The notes: generated from the letters alone by a model not told the origin. A DNA stretch of 12,004 nt from Ruminococcus sp. UBA1780 (GCA_002315235.1 DCGK01000058.1:5339-17342), one strand, 5' to 3'; shown: positions 1 to 8,908, counted from the stretch's first letter. Numbers and translations: made by a program.

Positions 1-1572
1 ATCGTTGACTGCGGACTTGCGTTCCCGGACTCGGAAATGCTCGGTGTTGATATCGTAATTCCGGACTTTACTTACATCGAAAGAAACCAGCAGAAGGTAA
101 GAGGTGTTGTTCTCACCCACGGACATGAAGACCATATCGGCGGTCTCGCTTACCTTCTCAAGAAAATCAACGTACCTGTATACGGTACAAAGCTCACTCT
201 CGGACTCGTGGACGGAAAGCTTAAGGAACACGGACTTTCAGGCAAGGTTACACTTACCGAAGTTGCTCCGAGAAAAACAGTTAAAATGGGATGCATGGCC
301 GTTGAGTTTATTTCAGTAAACCACAGTATTCCTGATTCGGTAGGTCTTGCCATTCATACACCTGCAGGTGTACTCGTTCACACAGGTGACTTCAAGGTAG
401 ACTACACACCTATCAACGGCAGTCCTATTGACCTTGCACGTTTCGGCGAACTCGGTTCAAAGGGCGTACTCGCTCTTATGGCCGACTCCACAAATGCTGA
501 ACGTCCGGGATTTACACAGTCTGAAAAGACAGTAGGAAACTCATTTGAAAACCTCTTCGCGAAGGCAGAGGGCAAGAGAATCATCATCGCAACATTCTCT
601 TCAAATATTCACCGAATCCAGCAGATTATTGACTGTGCTGTACGTACAGGCAGAAAGATAGCCGTATTCGGCCGAAGCATGGTAAACGTTATTGCAACAG
701 CAATTGAACTCGGATACCTTGAAGCGCCTTCAAACACTATTATAGATATCGATCTTATGAACCGTTATGACGCCAGCCAGATAGTTCTTATCACAACAGG
801 CAGCCAGGGCGAACCGATGTCTGCGCTTACACGTATGGCAATGAACGATCACAAGAAGGTAAACATAAACTGCAACGACTTTATAATCATCTCAGCAACA
901 CCAATCCCGGGCAACGAAAAATTCGTTACAAAGGTAGTAAACGAGCTCATGAAGTCCGGTGCTGAAGTTGTATACGAAAGAATGTACGAAGTACACGTTT
1001 CAGGACATGCATGTCAGGAAGAGCTCAAGCTTATGCTTGCACTCACAAGACCAAAGTACTTTATACCTGTTCACGGTGAATACAAACACCTCAAGAAGCA
1101 CGGACAGCTTGCAATTGAGATGGGTATTCCTGAAAAGAACATTATCATAGGCGAAATAGGCAACGTTATCGAAACAGACGGCGTCGACATGCGAATCACA
1201 TCACGTGTTCCTGCGGGACGCATTCTTGTTGACGGTCTCGGCGTAGGTGACGTAGGTTCAATAGTTCTCAGAGACAGAAAGCATCTTGCACAGGATGGTC
1301 TTATCATAGTTGTTATTGCTATTGACAAGGCTTCAGGAATTGTTGCTTCAGGTCCTGACATCATTTCAAGAGGATTTGTATATGTAAGAGAATCCGAAGA
1401 ACTTATTGACGAAGCAAAACAGGTCCTCAATGCAACTCTTGCCCAGTGCTCGGTTCATGATTTAAGAGAATGGAATTCACTCAAGGCAAGACTGAAGGAT
1501 GCTCTTTCAGAGTACATCTACAGCAAGACAAAGAGAAGTCCTATGATCCTTCCTATAATTATGGAAATCTGA
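1..1572 (+). CDS. rnj: Ribonuclease J, 5' end outside the window
   Basis: RNase J is a cytoplasmic metallo-beta-lactamase/beta-CASP nuclease with 5'-3' exonuclease and endonuclease activity, used in mRNA turnover and rRNA maturation in Firmicutes. The reading frame is open from base 1 and reads IVDCGLAFPDSEMLGVD, typical of the family N-terminal region, so the ATG at 37 is internal and not the start. Seen: the metal motif HGHEDH (bases 118-135), TGSQGEPMSALTR and GRSMVN of the beta-CASP region, the late HVSGHACQEEL and PVHGEYKHL motifs, and an intact C-terminal domain ending in ILPIIMEI. The visible part is 523 residues; B. subtilis RNase J1 is about 555, so at least roughly 30-40 residues are missing, more if there is an N-terminal extension. 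It lies 106 bases before the gdpP Shine-Dalgarno region on the same strand. J1 versus J2 type cannot be decided here. Confidence 0.95.
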   Translation: MVDCGLAFPDSEMLGVDIVIPDFTYIERNQQKVRGVVLTHGHEDHIGGLAYLLKKINVPVYGTKLTLGLVDGKLKEHGLSGKVTLTEVAPRKTVKMGCMAVEFISVNHSIPDSVGLAIHTPAGVLVHTGDFKVDYTPINGSPIDLARFGELGSKGVLALMADSTNAERPGFTQSEKTVGNSFENLFAKAEGKRIIIATFSSNIHRIQQIIDCAVRTGRKIAVFGRSMVNVIATAIELGYLEAPSNTIIDIDLMNRYDASQIVLITTGSQGEPMSALTRMAMNDHKKVNINCNDFIIISATPIPGNEKFVTKVVNELMKSGAEVVYERMYEVHVSGHACQEELKLMLALTRPKYFIPVHGEYKHLKKHGQLAIEMGIPEKNIIIGEIGNVIETDGVDMRITSRVPAGRILVDGLGVGDVGSIVLRDRKHLAQDGLIIVVIAIDKASGIVASGPDIISRGFVYVRESEELIDEAKQVLNATLAQCSVHDLREWNSLKARLKDALSEYIYSKTKRSPMILPIIMEI

Positions 1573-1604
1573 TTCAGAACACTGAATTATCAGACAGAGT
1601 TTTT
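1572..1604 (+). terminator. Weak possible terminator after RNase J
   Basis: A 6-bp stem ATTCAG (1572-1577) / CTGAAT (1582-1587) with loop AACA begins on the last base of the stop codon. A run of five T (1600-1604) follows, but 12 bases after the stem rather than directly. The stem is AT-rich. It may give partial termination or only mark the transcript end; readthrough into gdpP is likely. Confidence 0.3.
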
Positions 1605-1620
1605 CACGAAACACTGTAAT
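1591..1620 (+). promoter_or_regulatory. Weak candidate promoter for gdpP
   Basis: CAGACA (1591-1596, 4 of 6 matches to TTGACA), an 18-base spacer and TGTAAT (1615-1620, 5 of 6 matches to TATAAT). If used, transcription would begin near 1627, at the base of the GC-rich hairpin at 1626-1659. The match is modest and the gene may be served by readthrough from upstream. Confidence 0.25.
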
Positions 1621-1625
1621 ATTCT

Positions 1626-1659
1626 GTACTGTCCCCCGCCATGCCGGCGGGGTAAGTAC
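1626..1659 (+). promoter_or_regulatory. GC-rich hairpin just before the gdpP ribosome site
   Basis: A 7-bp all-GC stem CCCCGCC (1634-1640) / GGCGGGG (1646-1652) closes loop ATGCC. It is extended, after a small internal bulge, by GTACT (1626-1630) / AGTAC (1655-1659). No T-run follows, so it is not a normal terminator. It ends five bases before the gdpP Shine-Dalgarno sequence. The C-run at 1633-1637 could instead pair with the G-run at 1665-1670, which would hide the ribosome site. A translation switch is an inference; a dispersed REP-like repeat or a transcript-stabilising hairpin are alternatives. Confidence 0.55.
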
Positions 1660-1663
1660 GTAA

Positions 1664-1681
1664 AGGGGGGAGAATTCCACG
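1664..1681 (+). promoter_or_regulatory. gdpP ribosome binding site facing an ACG codon
   Basis: The purine-rich AGGGGGGAG (1664-1672) is followed after six bases by ACG (1679-1681), which reads in frame into gdpP as ACG AAA AAG AGA AAG. This is the spacing expected of a real start. The only in-frame ATG before the conserved region (1724) has no Shine-Dalgarno sequence in front of it. The frame is closed upstream by TAA at 1661-1663, so translation must begin between 1664 and 1724. Confidence 0.6.
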
Positions 1682-1723
1682 AAAAAGAGAAAGCTTATAC
1701 CGCTTGCCGTTTCATTTGCACTG

Positions 1724-3688
1724 ATGGTTGTTCTCTGCTTTGTATCTGCACTTCGTATTTACAGCTACAGTGAAGAGGAAACATTTTTGTATATGCTCAT
1801 AACGCTGCTTCTGATTTTTGCAGTTATATCACAGGTTGTGCGTATGAGGCAGAACATTTACAGGTATTTCAACCGTATCGAAAGACGTCTGGACCAGGCA
1901 AAGTGCTTCACACTCTACAATACGCCCGATCCGATATGCATCACTGATTCGGACGGAAAAATACTCTGGTACAACAACGCTTTCCTCAGTACAGTTTCAA
2001 ACGGAACAGATGCATACGGAATGAGCATCTGTGAAAGTCTGCTTTTTGATGCTGAAAACCTTCAGGACCAGAAAGAATTCACTGCTGAACTCGGTGACAG
2101 AAAATTCACCGTAAAATGCACAGTAAACCATGACTACAGAATAGAGCTTAAAGTTCTTTTCTTCACTGATTCAACAGACTATCTCGAGCTTCTTGAAGAA
2201 CACAATGACAAGAAGCCGACTGTTGCACTTATAGTTATTGATAACTACGAGGAAATATTTCAGAACACCAAGGAAAGTGAACGTTCAACTGTTCTTGCAA
2301 ATCTGGAAACCAGTCTCGAAAACCTTACATCCGGTTCAGGAAGCCTTCTTCAGCGCTATTCAAAGGACAAGTTTATGATTGTCTTCGAGGAAAAGCATCT
2401 GAGAAAGGTAATTTCCGAGCGCTTCGGCATTCTTGACGAGGTACGTAAAGCCGGTGCCGGTACAGGCATCATGCTTACAATATCAATCGGTGTCGGAAGC
2501 ACCGGAAGCTCTCTTGCCGAAAGCGAACATTTTGCCAAGGAAGCACTTGATATGGCTATGGGACGAGGCGGAGACCAGGCAGCCGTAAAGACAGTAAACG
2601 GATATGAATTTTTCGGTGGTCTCTCCAAACCTGTTGACAAACAGTCAAAACTCAAGACCAGAATGAAATCAGTCGCAATTCAGAAGCTCATCGACGACGC
2701 CTCAACGATATTTATCATGGGACATGTCAACGGCGATCTGGATGCACTTGGTGCCTCAATCGGTCTTTCATGTGCAATATCAATTTCAGGACGACAGTCA
2801 CACATCGTTATAAACGAAAAGACACACCTTGCACCTGAGCTTATCGAAAGAGCGCGTGAACAGATTGATGACATCAGTTTCATAACCGAAGCTGAAGCAC
2901 TTGATATGACAGATTCAGAAAGTCTTCTTATAATAGTGGATACCCACAAGAAAACTCTTCTCGAAAGCAAGACGCTTTATGAAAAGATTCACAACGTCGC
3001 TATAATCGACCACCACAGAAAGGATGTCAACTATATCGACGATGCCACAATATTCTTCCACGACCCGAATGCCTCATCAGCTTCGGAAATGGTTACAGAA
3101 ATCATTCCTTATTTCAGGGATTTCACAAGACTCCCTGTTGAAGCAGCAAATGCTCTTCTTGCCGGAATCATGCTCGATACAAAGAACTTTGTAATACGTG
3201 CAACGGTAAGAACATTTGAAGCAGCTGCCTATCTGAAGAAAATGGGCGCTGATACTGTTTCAGTAAAGGAATTCTTCACAAACAGCATAGAATTCTACAG
3301 AATGAAAGCCGCTATCGTTTCATCCGCAGAGCTTTACAAGGGATTTGCGGTTTCAGTTGTCGAAACAACACCTGAACTTGAAAAATCAATGAGGGTTATC
3401 GCTTCACAGGCCGCTGATGAGCTTATGAATATCAGCGATATCAGTGCATCATTCGTAATATTCGATGCAGGAAACAAGATGAATATTTCCGGTCGTTCAT
3501 ACGGCAAGGTAAATGTTCAGCTTATAGTGGAAAAGCTTCACTACGGAGGCGGTCACCAGACAATGGCAGCCGCGCAGATTCCGGACATTACCGCAGAGAA
3601 AGCCAGAGAGCTTCTTCTCGATGCGATAGAACAGTATTTACTGGAAAATATGACAGACACTAAATCAACAACTCAGAAGGAGAACTGA
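1724..3688 (+). CDS. gdpP: GdpP-type cyclic-di-AMP phosphodiesterase
   Basis: Membrane-bound phosphodiesterase that hydrolyses the second messenger c-di-AMP to pApA, affecting potassium, cell-wall and stress homeostasis. Numbering from the ATG at 1724 (654 aa): end of a first membrane helix, second helix about 20-40 ([15 protein letters not shown]), a PAS-like region about 62-110 ([16 protein letters not shown]), a degenerate GGDEF region about 160-290 that lacks the GGDEF signature, then DHH and DHHA1 domains. Catalytic motifs: [11 protein letters not shown] at about 333, DHH at 429-431 and GGGH at 608-611. The true start is probably ACG at 1679, giving 669 aa and N-terminal [18 protein letters not shown]: positive residues before a full-length helix. 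Starting at 1724 leaves only about nine hydrophobic residues of that helix. B. subtilis GdpP is 659 aa. The stop is 2 bases before rplI, a pairing common in Firmicutes. Confidence 0.93.
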   Translation: MVVLCFVSALRIYSYSEEETFLYMLITLLLIFAVISQVVRMRQNIYRYFNRIERRLDQAKCFTLYNTPDPICITDSDGKILWYNNAFLSTVSNGTDAYGMSICESLLFDAENLQDQKEFTAELGDRKFTVKCTVNHDYRIELKVLFFTDSTDYLELLEEHNDKKPTVALIVIDNYEEIFQNTKESERSTVLANLETSLENLTSGSGSLLQRYSKDKFMIVFEEKHLRKVISERFGILDEVRKAGAGTGIMLTISIGVGSTGSSLAESEHFAKEALDMAMGRGGDQAAVKTVNGYEFFGGLSKPVDKQSKLKTRMKSVAIQKLIDDASTIFIMGHVNGDLDALGASIGLSCAISISGRQSHIVINEKTHLAPELIERAREQIDDISFITEAEALDMTDSESLLIIVDTHKKTLLESKTLYEKIHNVAIIDHHRKDVNYIDDATIFFHDPNASSASEMVTEIIPYFRDFTRLPVEAANALLAGIMLDTKNFVIRATVRTFEAAAYLKKMGADTVSVKEFFTNSIEFYRMKAAIVSSAELYKGFAVSVVETTPELEKSMRVIASQAADELMNISDISASFVIFDAGNKMNISGRSYGKVNVQLIVEKLHYGGGHQTMAAAQIPDITAEKARELLLDAIEQYLLENMTDTKSTTQKEN

Positions 3689-3690
3689 AA

Positions 3691-4137
3691 ATGAAAGTTA
3701 TTTTTATGCAGGACGTTAAAGGAACAGCAAAAAAGGGCGAAGTAAAGAATGTCGCTGACGGATATGCAAGAAACAGCCTTATTCCAAAGGGCCTTGCAGT
3801 TGAAGCAACAGCAAAGAACATGAGCGACCTTAAGGGCAAGCAGGATTCTGCACAGCACAAGATTGATGTTGACAAGGCTGAAGCAAACAGAATTGCCGGC
3901 GTAATCGGTGAAAAGAAGGTTGTTATCAAGGCCAAGGCCGGTTCAGCAGGCAAGCTCTTCGGTGCAGTAACATCAGCTCAGATTGCTGACGAAATTGCTG
4001 CTCAGTTCGGCGAAAAGGTTGAAAAGAAAAAAATCTCACTCAAGACTGAAATCAAGAATTTCGGCACTTATGATGCAGAAATCAAGCTCTACACAGGCAT
4101 TTCAGCAAAAATGACAGTAGAAGTAACAGAGGGATAA
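3691..4137 (+). CDS. rplI: 50S ribosomal protein L9
   Basis: Large-subunit protein L9, which binds 23S rRNA near the base of the L1 stalk and supports frame maintenance during translation. At 148 aa it has the usual family length. The N-terminal rRNA-binding domain carries the L9 signature region [15 protein letters not shown] followed by [12 protein letters not shown]. The position usually aromatic (N-[FY]-L) is Ser here, and the Gly normally opening the signature is Ala, both minor deviations. A Lys/Ala-rich connecting helix about 45-75 leads to the C-terminal domain ending in KMTVEVTEG. Start: ATG with AGAAGGAG at 3675-3682, eight bases upstream. The gene begins 2 bases after the gdpP stop and ends 4 bases before dnaB, so translational coupling within one operon is likely. 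Confidence 0.97.
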   Translation: MKVIFMQDVKGTAKKGEVKNVADGYARNSLIPKGLAVEATAKNMSDLKGKQDSAQHKIDVDKAEANRIAGVIGEKKVVIKAKAGSAGKLFGAVTSAQIADEIAAQFGEKVEKKKISLKTEIKNFGTYDAEIKLYTGISAKMTVEVTEG

Positions 4138-4141
4138 AAAA

Positions 4142-5488
4142 ATGGCAGGAGAAAGCTACACACCATCAGTACCGGTAGCTGGATTCGAAATGCCTCACAG
4201 TATTGAAGCCGAGCAGTCTGTACTCGGCTCAATTCTTATAGATTCAAATGTTCTGGCAGTAGTACTCGACAAAATCAAGCCTGAATGTTTCTTCACAGAA
4301 CAGCACCGCGAGCTTTTCTCAATAATGATGAGAATGTTCTCAGACGGTTCAAAGTCTGACGTAGTCACTGTTCTCAACGAAGCACTGGCTCTGAAAGTAT
4401 TTGAAACAGCCGCTGAAGGCAGACAGTACCTTGCAAATATCATGCAGATGGTGCCGTCAGTTTCAAACGTCGAGGACTACTGCAATATTATCGCTGAAAA
4501 ATACAACGCAAGATGTCTGGCATCCATTGCACAGCAGATAATAAGCGATATAGCAACAGGCGGATATGACGCAAAAACACTGCTTGACTCCGCTGAACAG
4601 AAAATCTATGACATCCGTCAGGGACGAGACCTTAAAGGTCTTACTCCGCTTAACGACGTTGTCTACGGGGCATACGACAGACTTTCAAAGATTACCGGTC
4701 CTGACAAGGAAAAATACCTTGGTGCAAAAACAGGATTCACACATCTCGATACAGTAACCACAGGTCTTAACCGTTCTGACCTTATACTTCTTGCAGCCCG
4801 TCCCGGTATGGGTAAAACATCATTTGCAATGAATATTGCACTGAGCGTTGCAAGACGTTCGGAAAAGGACGTTGCAGTATTCTCTCTCGAAATGTCAAAG
4901 GAGCAGCTGGCAACACGACTTCTGTCCACAGAGGCCCTTGTTGACAGTAACAAGCTCCGAAGCGGAAAACTCGAAAAGGATGACTGGCTGAGACTCGCCT
5001 CAAGTGCAGATACCCTGTGTCACCTTCCTATGTTTATCGATGATACTGCGGCTATTACGGTTCAGCAGATGAAAGCCAAGCTCAGAAGAGTTAAAAATCT
5101 TGGCCTGGTTGTTATCGACTACCTTCAGCTTATGACAACCACACTTAAAACTGACAACCGAGTTGCCATCATTTCCGAAATCACAAGACAACTCAAAATC
5201 ATGGCCAAGGAGCTGGATGTTCCGATTATTCTGCTCTCCCAGCTTTCACGAGGTCCTGAAGCAAGAACCGACAAGCGTCCTATGCTTTCAGACCTGAGAG
5301 AATCAGGTTCCATCGAGCAGGATGCCGATATAGTTATGTTTCTTTACAGAGACGCATATTACAACAAGGAATGCCCGACACCTAACATCAGCGAATGCAT
5401 AGTGGCAAAAAACCGTCACGGTGAAACAGGTACCATCGAAATGGTATGGGACGGACAGTTTACAAGATTCGCAAACAAGGAAGGTTAA
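4142..5488 (+). CDS. dnaB: Replicative DNA helicase DnaB
   Basis: Hexameric ATP-driven helicase that unwinds DNA at the replication fork and binds primase (named dnaC in Bacillus). At 448 aa it has the normal length with no sign of an intein. The N-terminal domain starts with PHSIEAEQSVLGSILID. The RecA-like C-terminal domain shows Walker A RPGMGKTS (about 220-227), Walker B LVVIDYLQLM, and the long conserved stretch from SQLSRGPEARTDKRPMLSDL through ESGSIEQDADIVMFLYR. The end KNRHGETGTIEMVWDGQFTRF is also typical. The weak ribosome site AGAGGGA (4128-4134) lies in the end of rplI, seven bases before ATG. The rplI-dnaB order is standard for Firmicutes. Confidence 0.97.
   Translation: MAGESYTPSVPVAGFEMPHSIEAEQSVLGSILIDSNVLAVVLDKIKPECFFTEQHRELFSIMMRMFSDGSKSDVVTVLNEALALKVFETAAEGRQYLANIMQMVPSVSNVEDYCNIIAEKYNARCLASIAQQIISDIATGGYDAKTLLDSAEQKIYDIRQGRDLKGLTPLNDVVYGAYDRLSKITGPDKEKYLGAKTGFTHLDTVTTGLNRSDLILLAARPGMGKTSFAMNIALSVARRSEKDVAVFSLEMSKEQLATRLLSTEALVDSNKLRSGKLEKDDWLRLASSADTLCHLPMFIDDTAAITVQQMKAKLRRVKNLGLVVIDYLQLMTTTLKTDNRVAIISEITRQLKIMAKELDVPIILLSQLSRGPEARTDKRPMLSDLRESGSIEQDADIVMFLYRDAYYNKECPTPNISECIVAKNRHGETGTIEMVWDGQFTRFANKEG
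5477..5484 (+). promoter_or_regulatory. Ribosome binding site that fixes the tilS start
   Basis: AAGGAAGG lies in the last codons of dnaB, eight bases before ATG 5493. The frame is open further back to an ATG at 5421, but that would overlap dnaB by 68 bases and add residues unlike the family. The start at 5493 is therefore preferred. Confidence 0.8.
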
Positions 5489-5492
5489 TCCT

Positions 5493-6800
5493 ATGCTTGA
5501 TCAGATACTTGATACAGCAGAAAAATACAGCATGATCAGTCCCGGTGACAGTATTGTCGCCGCCCTTTCAGGAGGTGCGGACAGCGTATGCCTTCTGACT
5601 GCTCTTAACGAACTGAAGGACAGACTCGGCATTACACTGTACGCCGTTCATGTCAACCACTGCCTGCGCGGTGCTGAAAGTGACAGGGATGAACAGTTCT
5701 GCCGTGACCTCTGTACAAAACTTGATATTCCGCTTATATGCGGAAGGTTTGACGTAAAAGCAGAAGCTGAACGCATGAAAATGTCCACAGAGCTTGCAGC
5801 AAGGGAAATACGCTATCGGTTCTTTGCGGAACACACAAAAGGCAGAAAACTGGCAACAGCCCACAACGCAAACGACAATACGGAAACTGTTCTCTTCAAT
5901 CTTACAAGAGGAACCGGAACAAAGGGAATTGCCGGAATTCCGCCTGTCAGGGACAATATAATAAGACCACTTATTGAAGTCACCAGGGAAAGTATCGAAA
6001 AATATCTCAGCGAAAAAAATCAGAGCTTTGTCACTGATTCCAGCAATCTGACGGATGACTATACCCGAAACATGATCCGCCACAACGTCATTCCTGTTCT
6101 TGAAAAGATTAACACTTCCCTTTTCAGAACAGTTTCGTCGGATTCGGACAACTTCCGTACTGACAACTCATTTATAGAAGAGGAAGCGGACAGGGCATAT
6201 TCGGCATGTTCCGACGGGCAGTCTTCTCTGAAAGGCCTGGCGGAATATCATCCGGCACTGAGAAGAAGATGTATATCAAGGCTTCTGTCAGAAAACGGAA
6301 TTGAAGTAAGCAGCAGAAGAATAGCCGATACTGAAAACATCTGCATTAACGGCGGAAAAATCAATCTTCACGGCGATGTTTATGCAGTCTCGGAAAAAAA
6401 TATTCTCAGCATCAGAAAAATAACCCCGTCATCCGGTGAAGCTGTGCGCTTTCCGCTTGAATACGGTGAAAATATTTTCCGCGGCAGAAAAATAATCATC
6501 ACACCGGCAGCATGGTCACCGGATATCACCGGTTCCGTAATCGACGCAGACAAGGTTGAAGGAAGGTTATTTATCCGCAGCCGAATGCCGGGCGACCGGA
6601 TAAAGCTTGCAGGAAAAAATTTCACATCGTCGGTAAAAAAACTCTTCAATGCAGAGATTGATGCCACGGAGCGTGACAGTATTTTCTTTATCGCAGATGA
6701 CAGCGGTCCTGTATTTATCGAACGTTTCGGCGCCTCTGACAAGGCAGCGGTTACTGATATTACAAAAAACGTGCTGGTTATAAAAGCTGTTTGTGAATAA
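5493..6800 (+). CDS. tilS: tRNA(Ile)-lysidine synthetase
   Basis: ATP-dependent enzyme that attaches lysine to C34 of the CAU-anticodon tRNA(Ile), converting it from a Met-like to an AUA-reading isoleucine tRNA; essential in most bacteria. 435 aa from ATG 5493. The PP-loop ATP-binding motif SGGADS is at residues 26-31, followed by HVNHCLRGAESDRDE, typical of TilS. The third motif reads HNANDNTETVLFNLTRGTG; many homologues have DDQ where this has NDN, a tolerated-looking variation. The C-terminal domain contains LFIRSRMPGDRIKLAG and a KKLFNAEIDATERD segment that fit the TilS_C fold. It begins 4 bases after the dnaB stop. The hpt gene found between tilS and ftsH in Bacillus is missing; a 104-base non-coding gap is there instead. 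Confidence 0.95.
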   Translation: MLDQILDTAEKYSMISPGDSIVAALSGGADSVCLLTALNELKDRLGITLYAVHVNHCLRGAESDRDEQFCRDLCTKLDIPLICGRFDVKAEAERMKMSTELAAREIRYRFFAEHTKGRKLATAHNANDNTETVLFNLTRGTGTKGIAGIPPVRDNIIRPLIEVTRESIEKYLSEKNQSFVTDSSNLTDDYTRNMIRHNVIPVLEKINTSLFRTVSSDSDNFRTDNSFIEEEADRAYSACSDGQSSLKGLAEYHPALRRRCISRLLSENGIEVSSRRIADTENICINGGKINLHGDVYAVSEKNILSIRKITPSSGEAVRFPLEYGENIFRGRKIIITPAAWSPDITGSVIDADKVEGRLFIRSRMPGDRIKLAGKNFTSSVKKLFNAEIDATERDSIFFIADDSGPVFIERFGASDKAAVTDITKNVLVIKAVCE

Positions 6801-6824
6801 ACAATGAAATTATGAAGTCATTGT

Positions 6825-6857
6825 ACGTGAAAGCTTGACTTTCTTACGTTTTCACGT
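6825..6857. promoter_or_regulatory. Inverted repeat around the ftsH -35 box
   Basis: Perfect 8-bp arms ACGTGAAA (6825-6832) and TTTCACGT (6850-6857) flank the -35 hexamer and end one base before the -10 hexamer. Arm centres are 25 bp apart. The position suggests an operator for a dimeric repressor. It lies upstream of the expected transcription start, so it would not fold in the ftsH mRNA itself. No known regulator motif is recognised with confidence. Confidence 0.45.
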
Positions 6858-6863
6858 TAAAAT
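6835..6863 (+). promoter_or_regulatory. Sigma-A-type promoter of ftsH
   Basis: TTGACT (6835-6840), a 17-base spacer and TAAAAT (6858-6863): five of six matches in each hexamer with ideal spacing. Transcription should begin near 6870, giving a leader of about 44 bases rich in A and T. This makes ftsH at least partly independent of the upstream operon. Confidence 0.75.
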
Positions 6864-6900
6864 ATTCTTATTGATGTTTAAAAAAATATAATCAAAAGAC

Positions 6901-6916
6901 AGGAGTGATGTCATTG
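6901..6916 (+). promoter_or_regulatory. ftsH ribosome site pointing to a TTG start
   Basis: AGGAGTGAT (6901-6909) resembles the full anti-16S complement AGGAGGTGAT with one G missing. The AGGAG core is eight bases before TTG 6914 but only two bases before ATG 6908, and it overlaps the GTG at 6905. Spacing therefore favours TTG as the start. Confidence 0.7.
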
Positions 6917-8872
6917 ACACCTAAAAAGAACAGAGGTTTTCTGACCTATATTTCAATCCTTGTGGTTATTGTGGTTGTTCTCGGATTACTTCTTCCGAAC
7001 CTCGACCAGAACAGCTCAACTCAGAAATATTCGGATTTTCTTTCACACTTTGACAACTATGAGGTATCTGAATACAGTCTGAATCTCAAAACAGGTGAAG
7101 TTGTATACACACTTGGGGATTCAAACGAAAAACTTACATATACCGTACCTAATGTCGGACTTTTTCTTCAGGATACTGATTCCGAAATAAACGACTACAG
7201 AGAAGAATACAACGCAATCCACGCTGATACAAAGGAAACTCTCAAAGTAAATTACATAAGAGGCTCTGACAACAGCTGGATAATCACAGTAATTCCTACA
7301 ATTCTTCTCCTTGTAATGGGTGTCGCACTCTTCTTTTTTATGATAAGACAGGCCGGAGGCGGCGGTAAATACGCAAACTTCGGCAAAGCAAATATACGTC
7401 CTGCATCCGGAAAGAAAACAACCTTCGAGGATGTTGCCGGTGCAGATGAAGAAAAGGAAGAACTCAAGGAAATCGTTGACTTCCTTAAGAACCCTAAAAA
7501 ATATGATGATATCGGCGCTAGAATTCCTAAGGGTGTACTTCTCCTCGGCCCTCCGGGTACAGGTAAAACACTTCTTGCAAGAGCCGTAGCAGGCGAAGCC
7601 GGCTGCCCGTTCTTCTCCATCTCAGGTTCAGACTTCGTTGAAATGTTCGTCGGTGTCGGTGCTTCAAGAGTAAGAGATCTTTTTGAACAGGCAAAGAAAA
7701 ACAGCCCTTCCATTGTATTCATCGACGAAATTGACGCTGTAGGACGTCACAGAGGCGCAGGTCTCGGCGGCGGACATGATGAAAGAGAACAGACTCTTAA
7801 CCAGCTCCTCGTTGAAATGGACGGCTTTACAGCCAACGACAACGTAATTGTAATGGCTGCTACAAACAGACGTGATATTCTTGACCCCGCCCTTCTCAGA
7901 CCAGGCCGTTTTGACAGACAGATTGTTGTAAACCATCCTGATGTTAAGGGACGTGAGGAAATTCTCCGCGTACACGCAAAGAACAAACCTCTTGGTCCTG
8001 ACGTTGACCTTAAGGTTATCGCCAAGACGACACAGGGATTTACAGGTGCTGACCTTGAAAACCTTCTTAACGAAGCCGCTCTTCTCGCTGCCCGTGCAGA
8101 CAGAAAGGCTATCATCGAATCAGACATTGAGGAAGCTACTCTCAAGGTTATCGCAGGTCCTGAAAAGAAATCACACATCGTTACAGACAGAGACAAGAAG
8201 ATCACTGCTTATCACGAAGCAGGTCATGCAATTGCTGCTTATCATCTTGAAACACAGGATAAGGTTCATCAGGTTACAGTTATCCAGCGAGGCATGGCAG
8301 CCGGTCTTACAGTAACAAGACCTGTTACAGATGATTCACACATGTCAAGAACAAAGATGAGAGAATCACTCATCATGCTTCTCGGCGGACGTGTTGCTGA
8401 AGAACTTGTACTCGATGATATCTGCACAGGTGCTTCAAATGACCTTGAACGTGCAACAAAGATTGCAAGAAACATGGTTACAAAGTACGGCTTCTCAGAC
8501 AAGCTCGGAACTATTGTTTACGGTGATGAAAACAGCGAAGTATTCCTCGGCAAGGACTACGGACGTTCCAGAAACTACAGTGAGGAGATTGCTTCGGAAA
8601 TTGATGCTGAAGTACGTGAAATCATCACAACAGCTCACAGCCAGTGTGAAAAGCTTCTCACGGAAAATATGGACCAGCTCCACAAGGTTGCACAGTATCT
8701 TATCGAGCATGAAAAGATTGACGGAGATGACTTCGTAAAACTTATCAACGGTGAGCTTGATGATGCTCCTGATGCCTCAGAGGGACACATTAATCTCGAA
8801 AAGAAAACTGACAATGATTCAGTTACAGATACTGATAACAAAACAGATTCAGTTGATATTGATATCGAATAA
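6914..8872 (+). CDS. ftsH: ATP-dependent zinc metalloprotease FtsH
   Basis: Membrane-anchored AAA+ protease that extracts and degrades damaged membrane proteins and selected regulators; works as a hexamer with the catalytic part in the cytoplasm. 652 aa from the preferred TTG start (MTPKKNRGF). Two membrane helices, about 12-29 ([18 protein letters not shown]) and about 121-145 ([16 protein letters not shown] onward), flank a roughly 90-residue external domain. AAA domain: Walker A GPPGTGKT at 212-219, Walker [12 protein letters not shown], second region of homology [20 protein letters not shown]. Peptidase: zinc motif HEAGH at 434-438, and D510 in [10 protein letters not shown] as the likely third zinc ligand. 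The C-terminal tail is rich in Asp and Thr and ends in DIDIE. All key residues are present. An ATG at 6908 and a GTG at 6905 are in-frame alternatives with worse ribosome-site spacing. Confidence 0.97.
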   Translation: MTPKKNRGFLTYISILVVIVVVLGLLLPNLDQNSSTQKYSDFLSHFDNYEVSEYSLNLKTGEVVYTLGDSNEKLTYTVPNVGLFLQDTDSEINDYREEYNAIHADTKETLKVNYIRGSDNSWIITVIPTILLLVMGVALFFFMIRQAGGGGKYANFGKANIRPASGKKTTFEDVAGADEEKEELKEIVDFLKNPKKYDDIGARIPKGVLLLGPPGTGKTLLARAVAGEAGCPFFSISGSDFVEMFVGVGASRVRDLFEQAKKNSPSIVFIDEIDAVGRHRGAGLGGGHDEREQTLNQLLVEMDGFTANDNVIVMAATNRRDILDPALLRPGRFDRQIVVNHPDVKGREEILRVHAKNKPLGPDVDLKVIAKTTQGFTGADLENLLNEAALLAARADRKAIIESDIEEATLKVIAGPEKKSHIVTDRDKKITAYHEAGHAIAAYHLETQDKVHQVTVIQRGMAAGLTVTRPVTDDSHMSRTKMRESLIMLLGGRVAEELVLDDICTGASNDLERATKIARNMVTKYGFSDKLGTIVYGDENSEVFLGKDYGRSRNYSEEIASEIDAEVREIITTAHSQCEKLLTENMDQLHKVAQYLIEHEKIDGDDFVKLINGELDDAPDASEGHINLEKKTDNDSVTDTDNKTDSVDIDIE

Positions 8873-8877
8873 AACAG

Positions 8878-8908
8878 AAAATGCACTGCTTTCGCAGTGC
8901 ATTTTTTT
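8878..8908 (+). terminator. Strong terminator between ftsH and dut
   Basis: Stem ATGCACTGC (8881-8889) / GCAGTGCAT (8894-8902) with loop TTTC, extended by A/T pairs and followed by a T-run to 8908. It lies just after the ftsH stop. Read on the other strand, the same hairpin is followed by ATTTTCTGTTTT, so it probably also ends dut transcription coming from the right. Confidence 0.9.

Noticed and set aside
1573..1663. c-di-AMP (ydaO-type) riboswitch upstream of gdpP
   Set aside because: The gap is too short for that riboswitch and I see only one simple hairpin, not its multi-helix pseudoknotted layout.
5421..5492. Longer tilS reading frame starting at ATG 5421
   Set aside because: It overlaps dnaB by 68 bases and its residues do not resemble a TilS N-terminus; ATG 5493 has a well-spaced AAGGAAGG.
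6801..6824. Terminator after tilS formed by ACAATGA/TCATTGT
   Set aside because: The stem is 7 bp, AT-rich, with a 10-base loop and no T-run after it, so it is unlikely to terminate transcription.
7252..8205. Minus-strand frames of 103-156 aa opposite ftsH
   Set aside because: They are antisense shadows of the highly conserved AAA domain, with Ser/Arg-rich composition and no family features.
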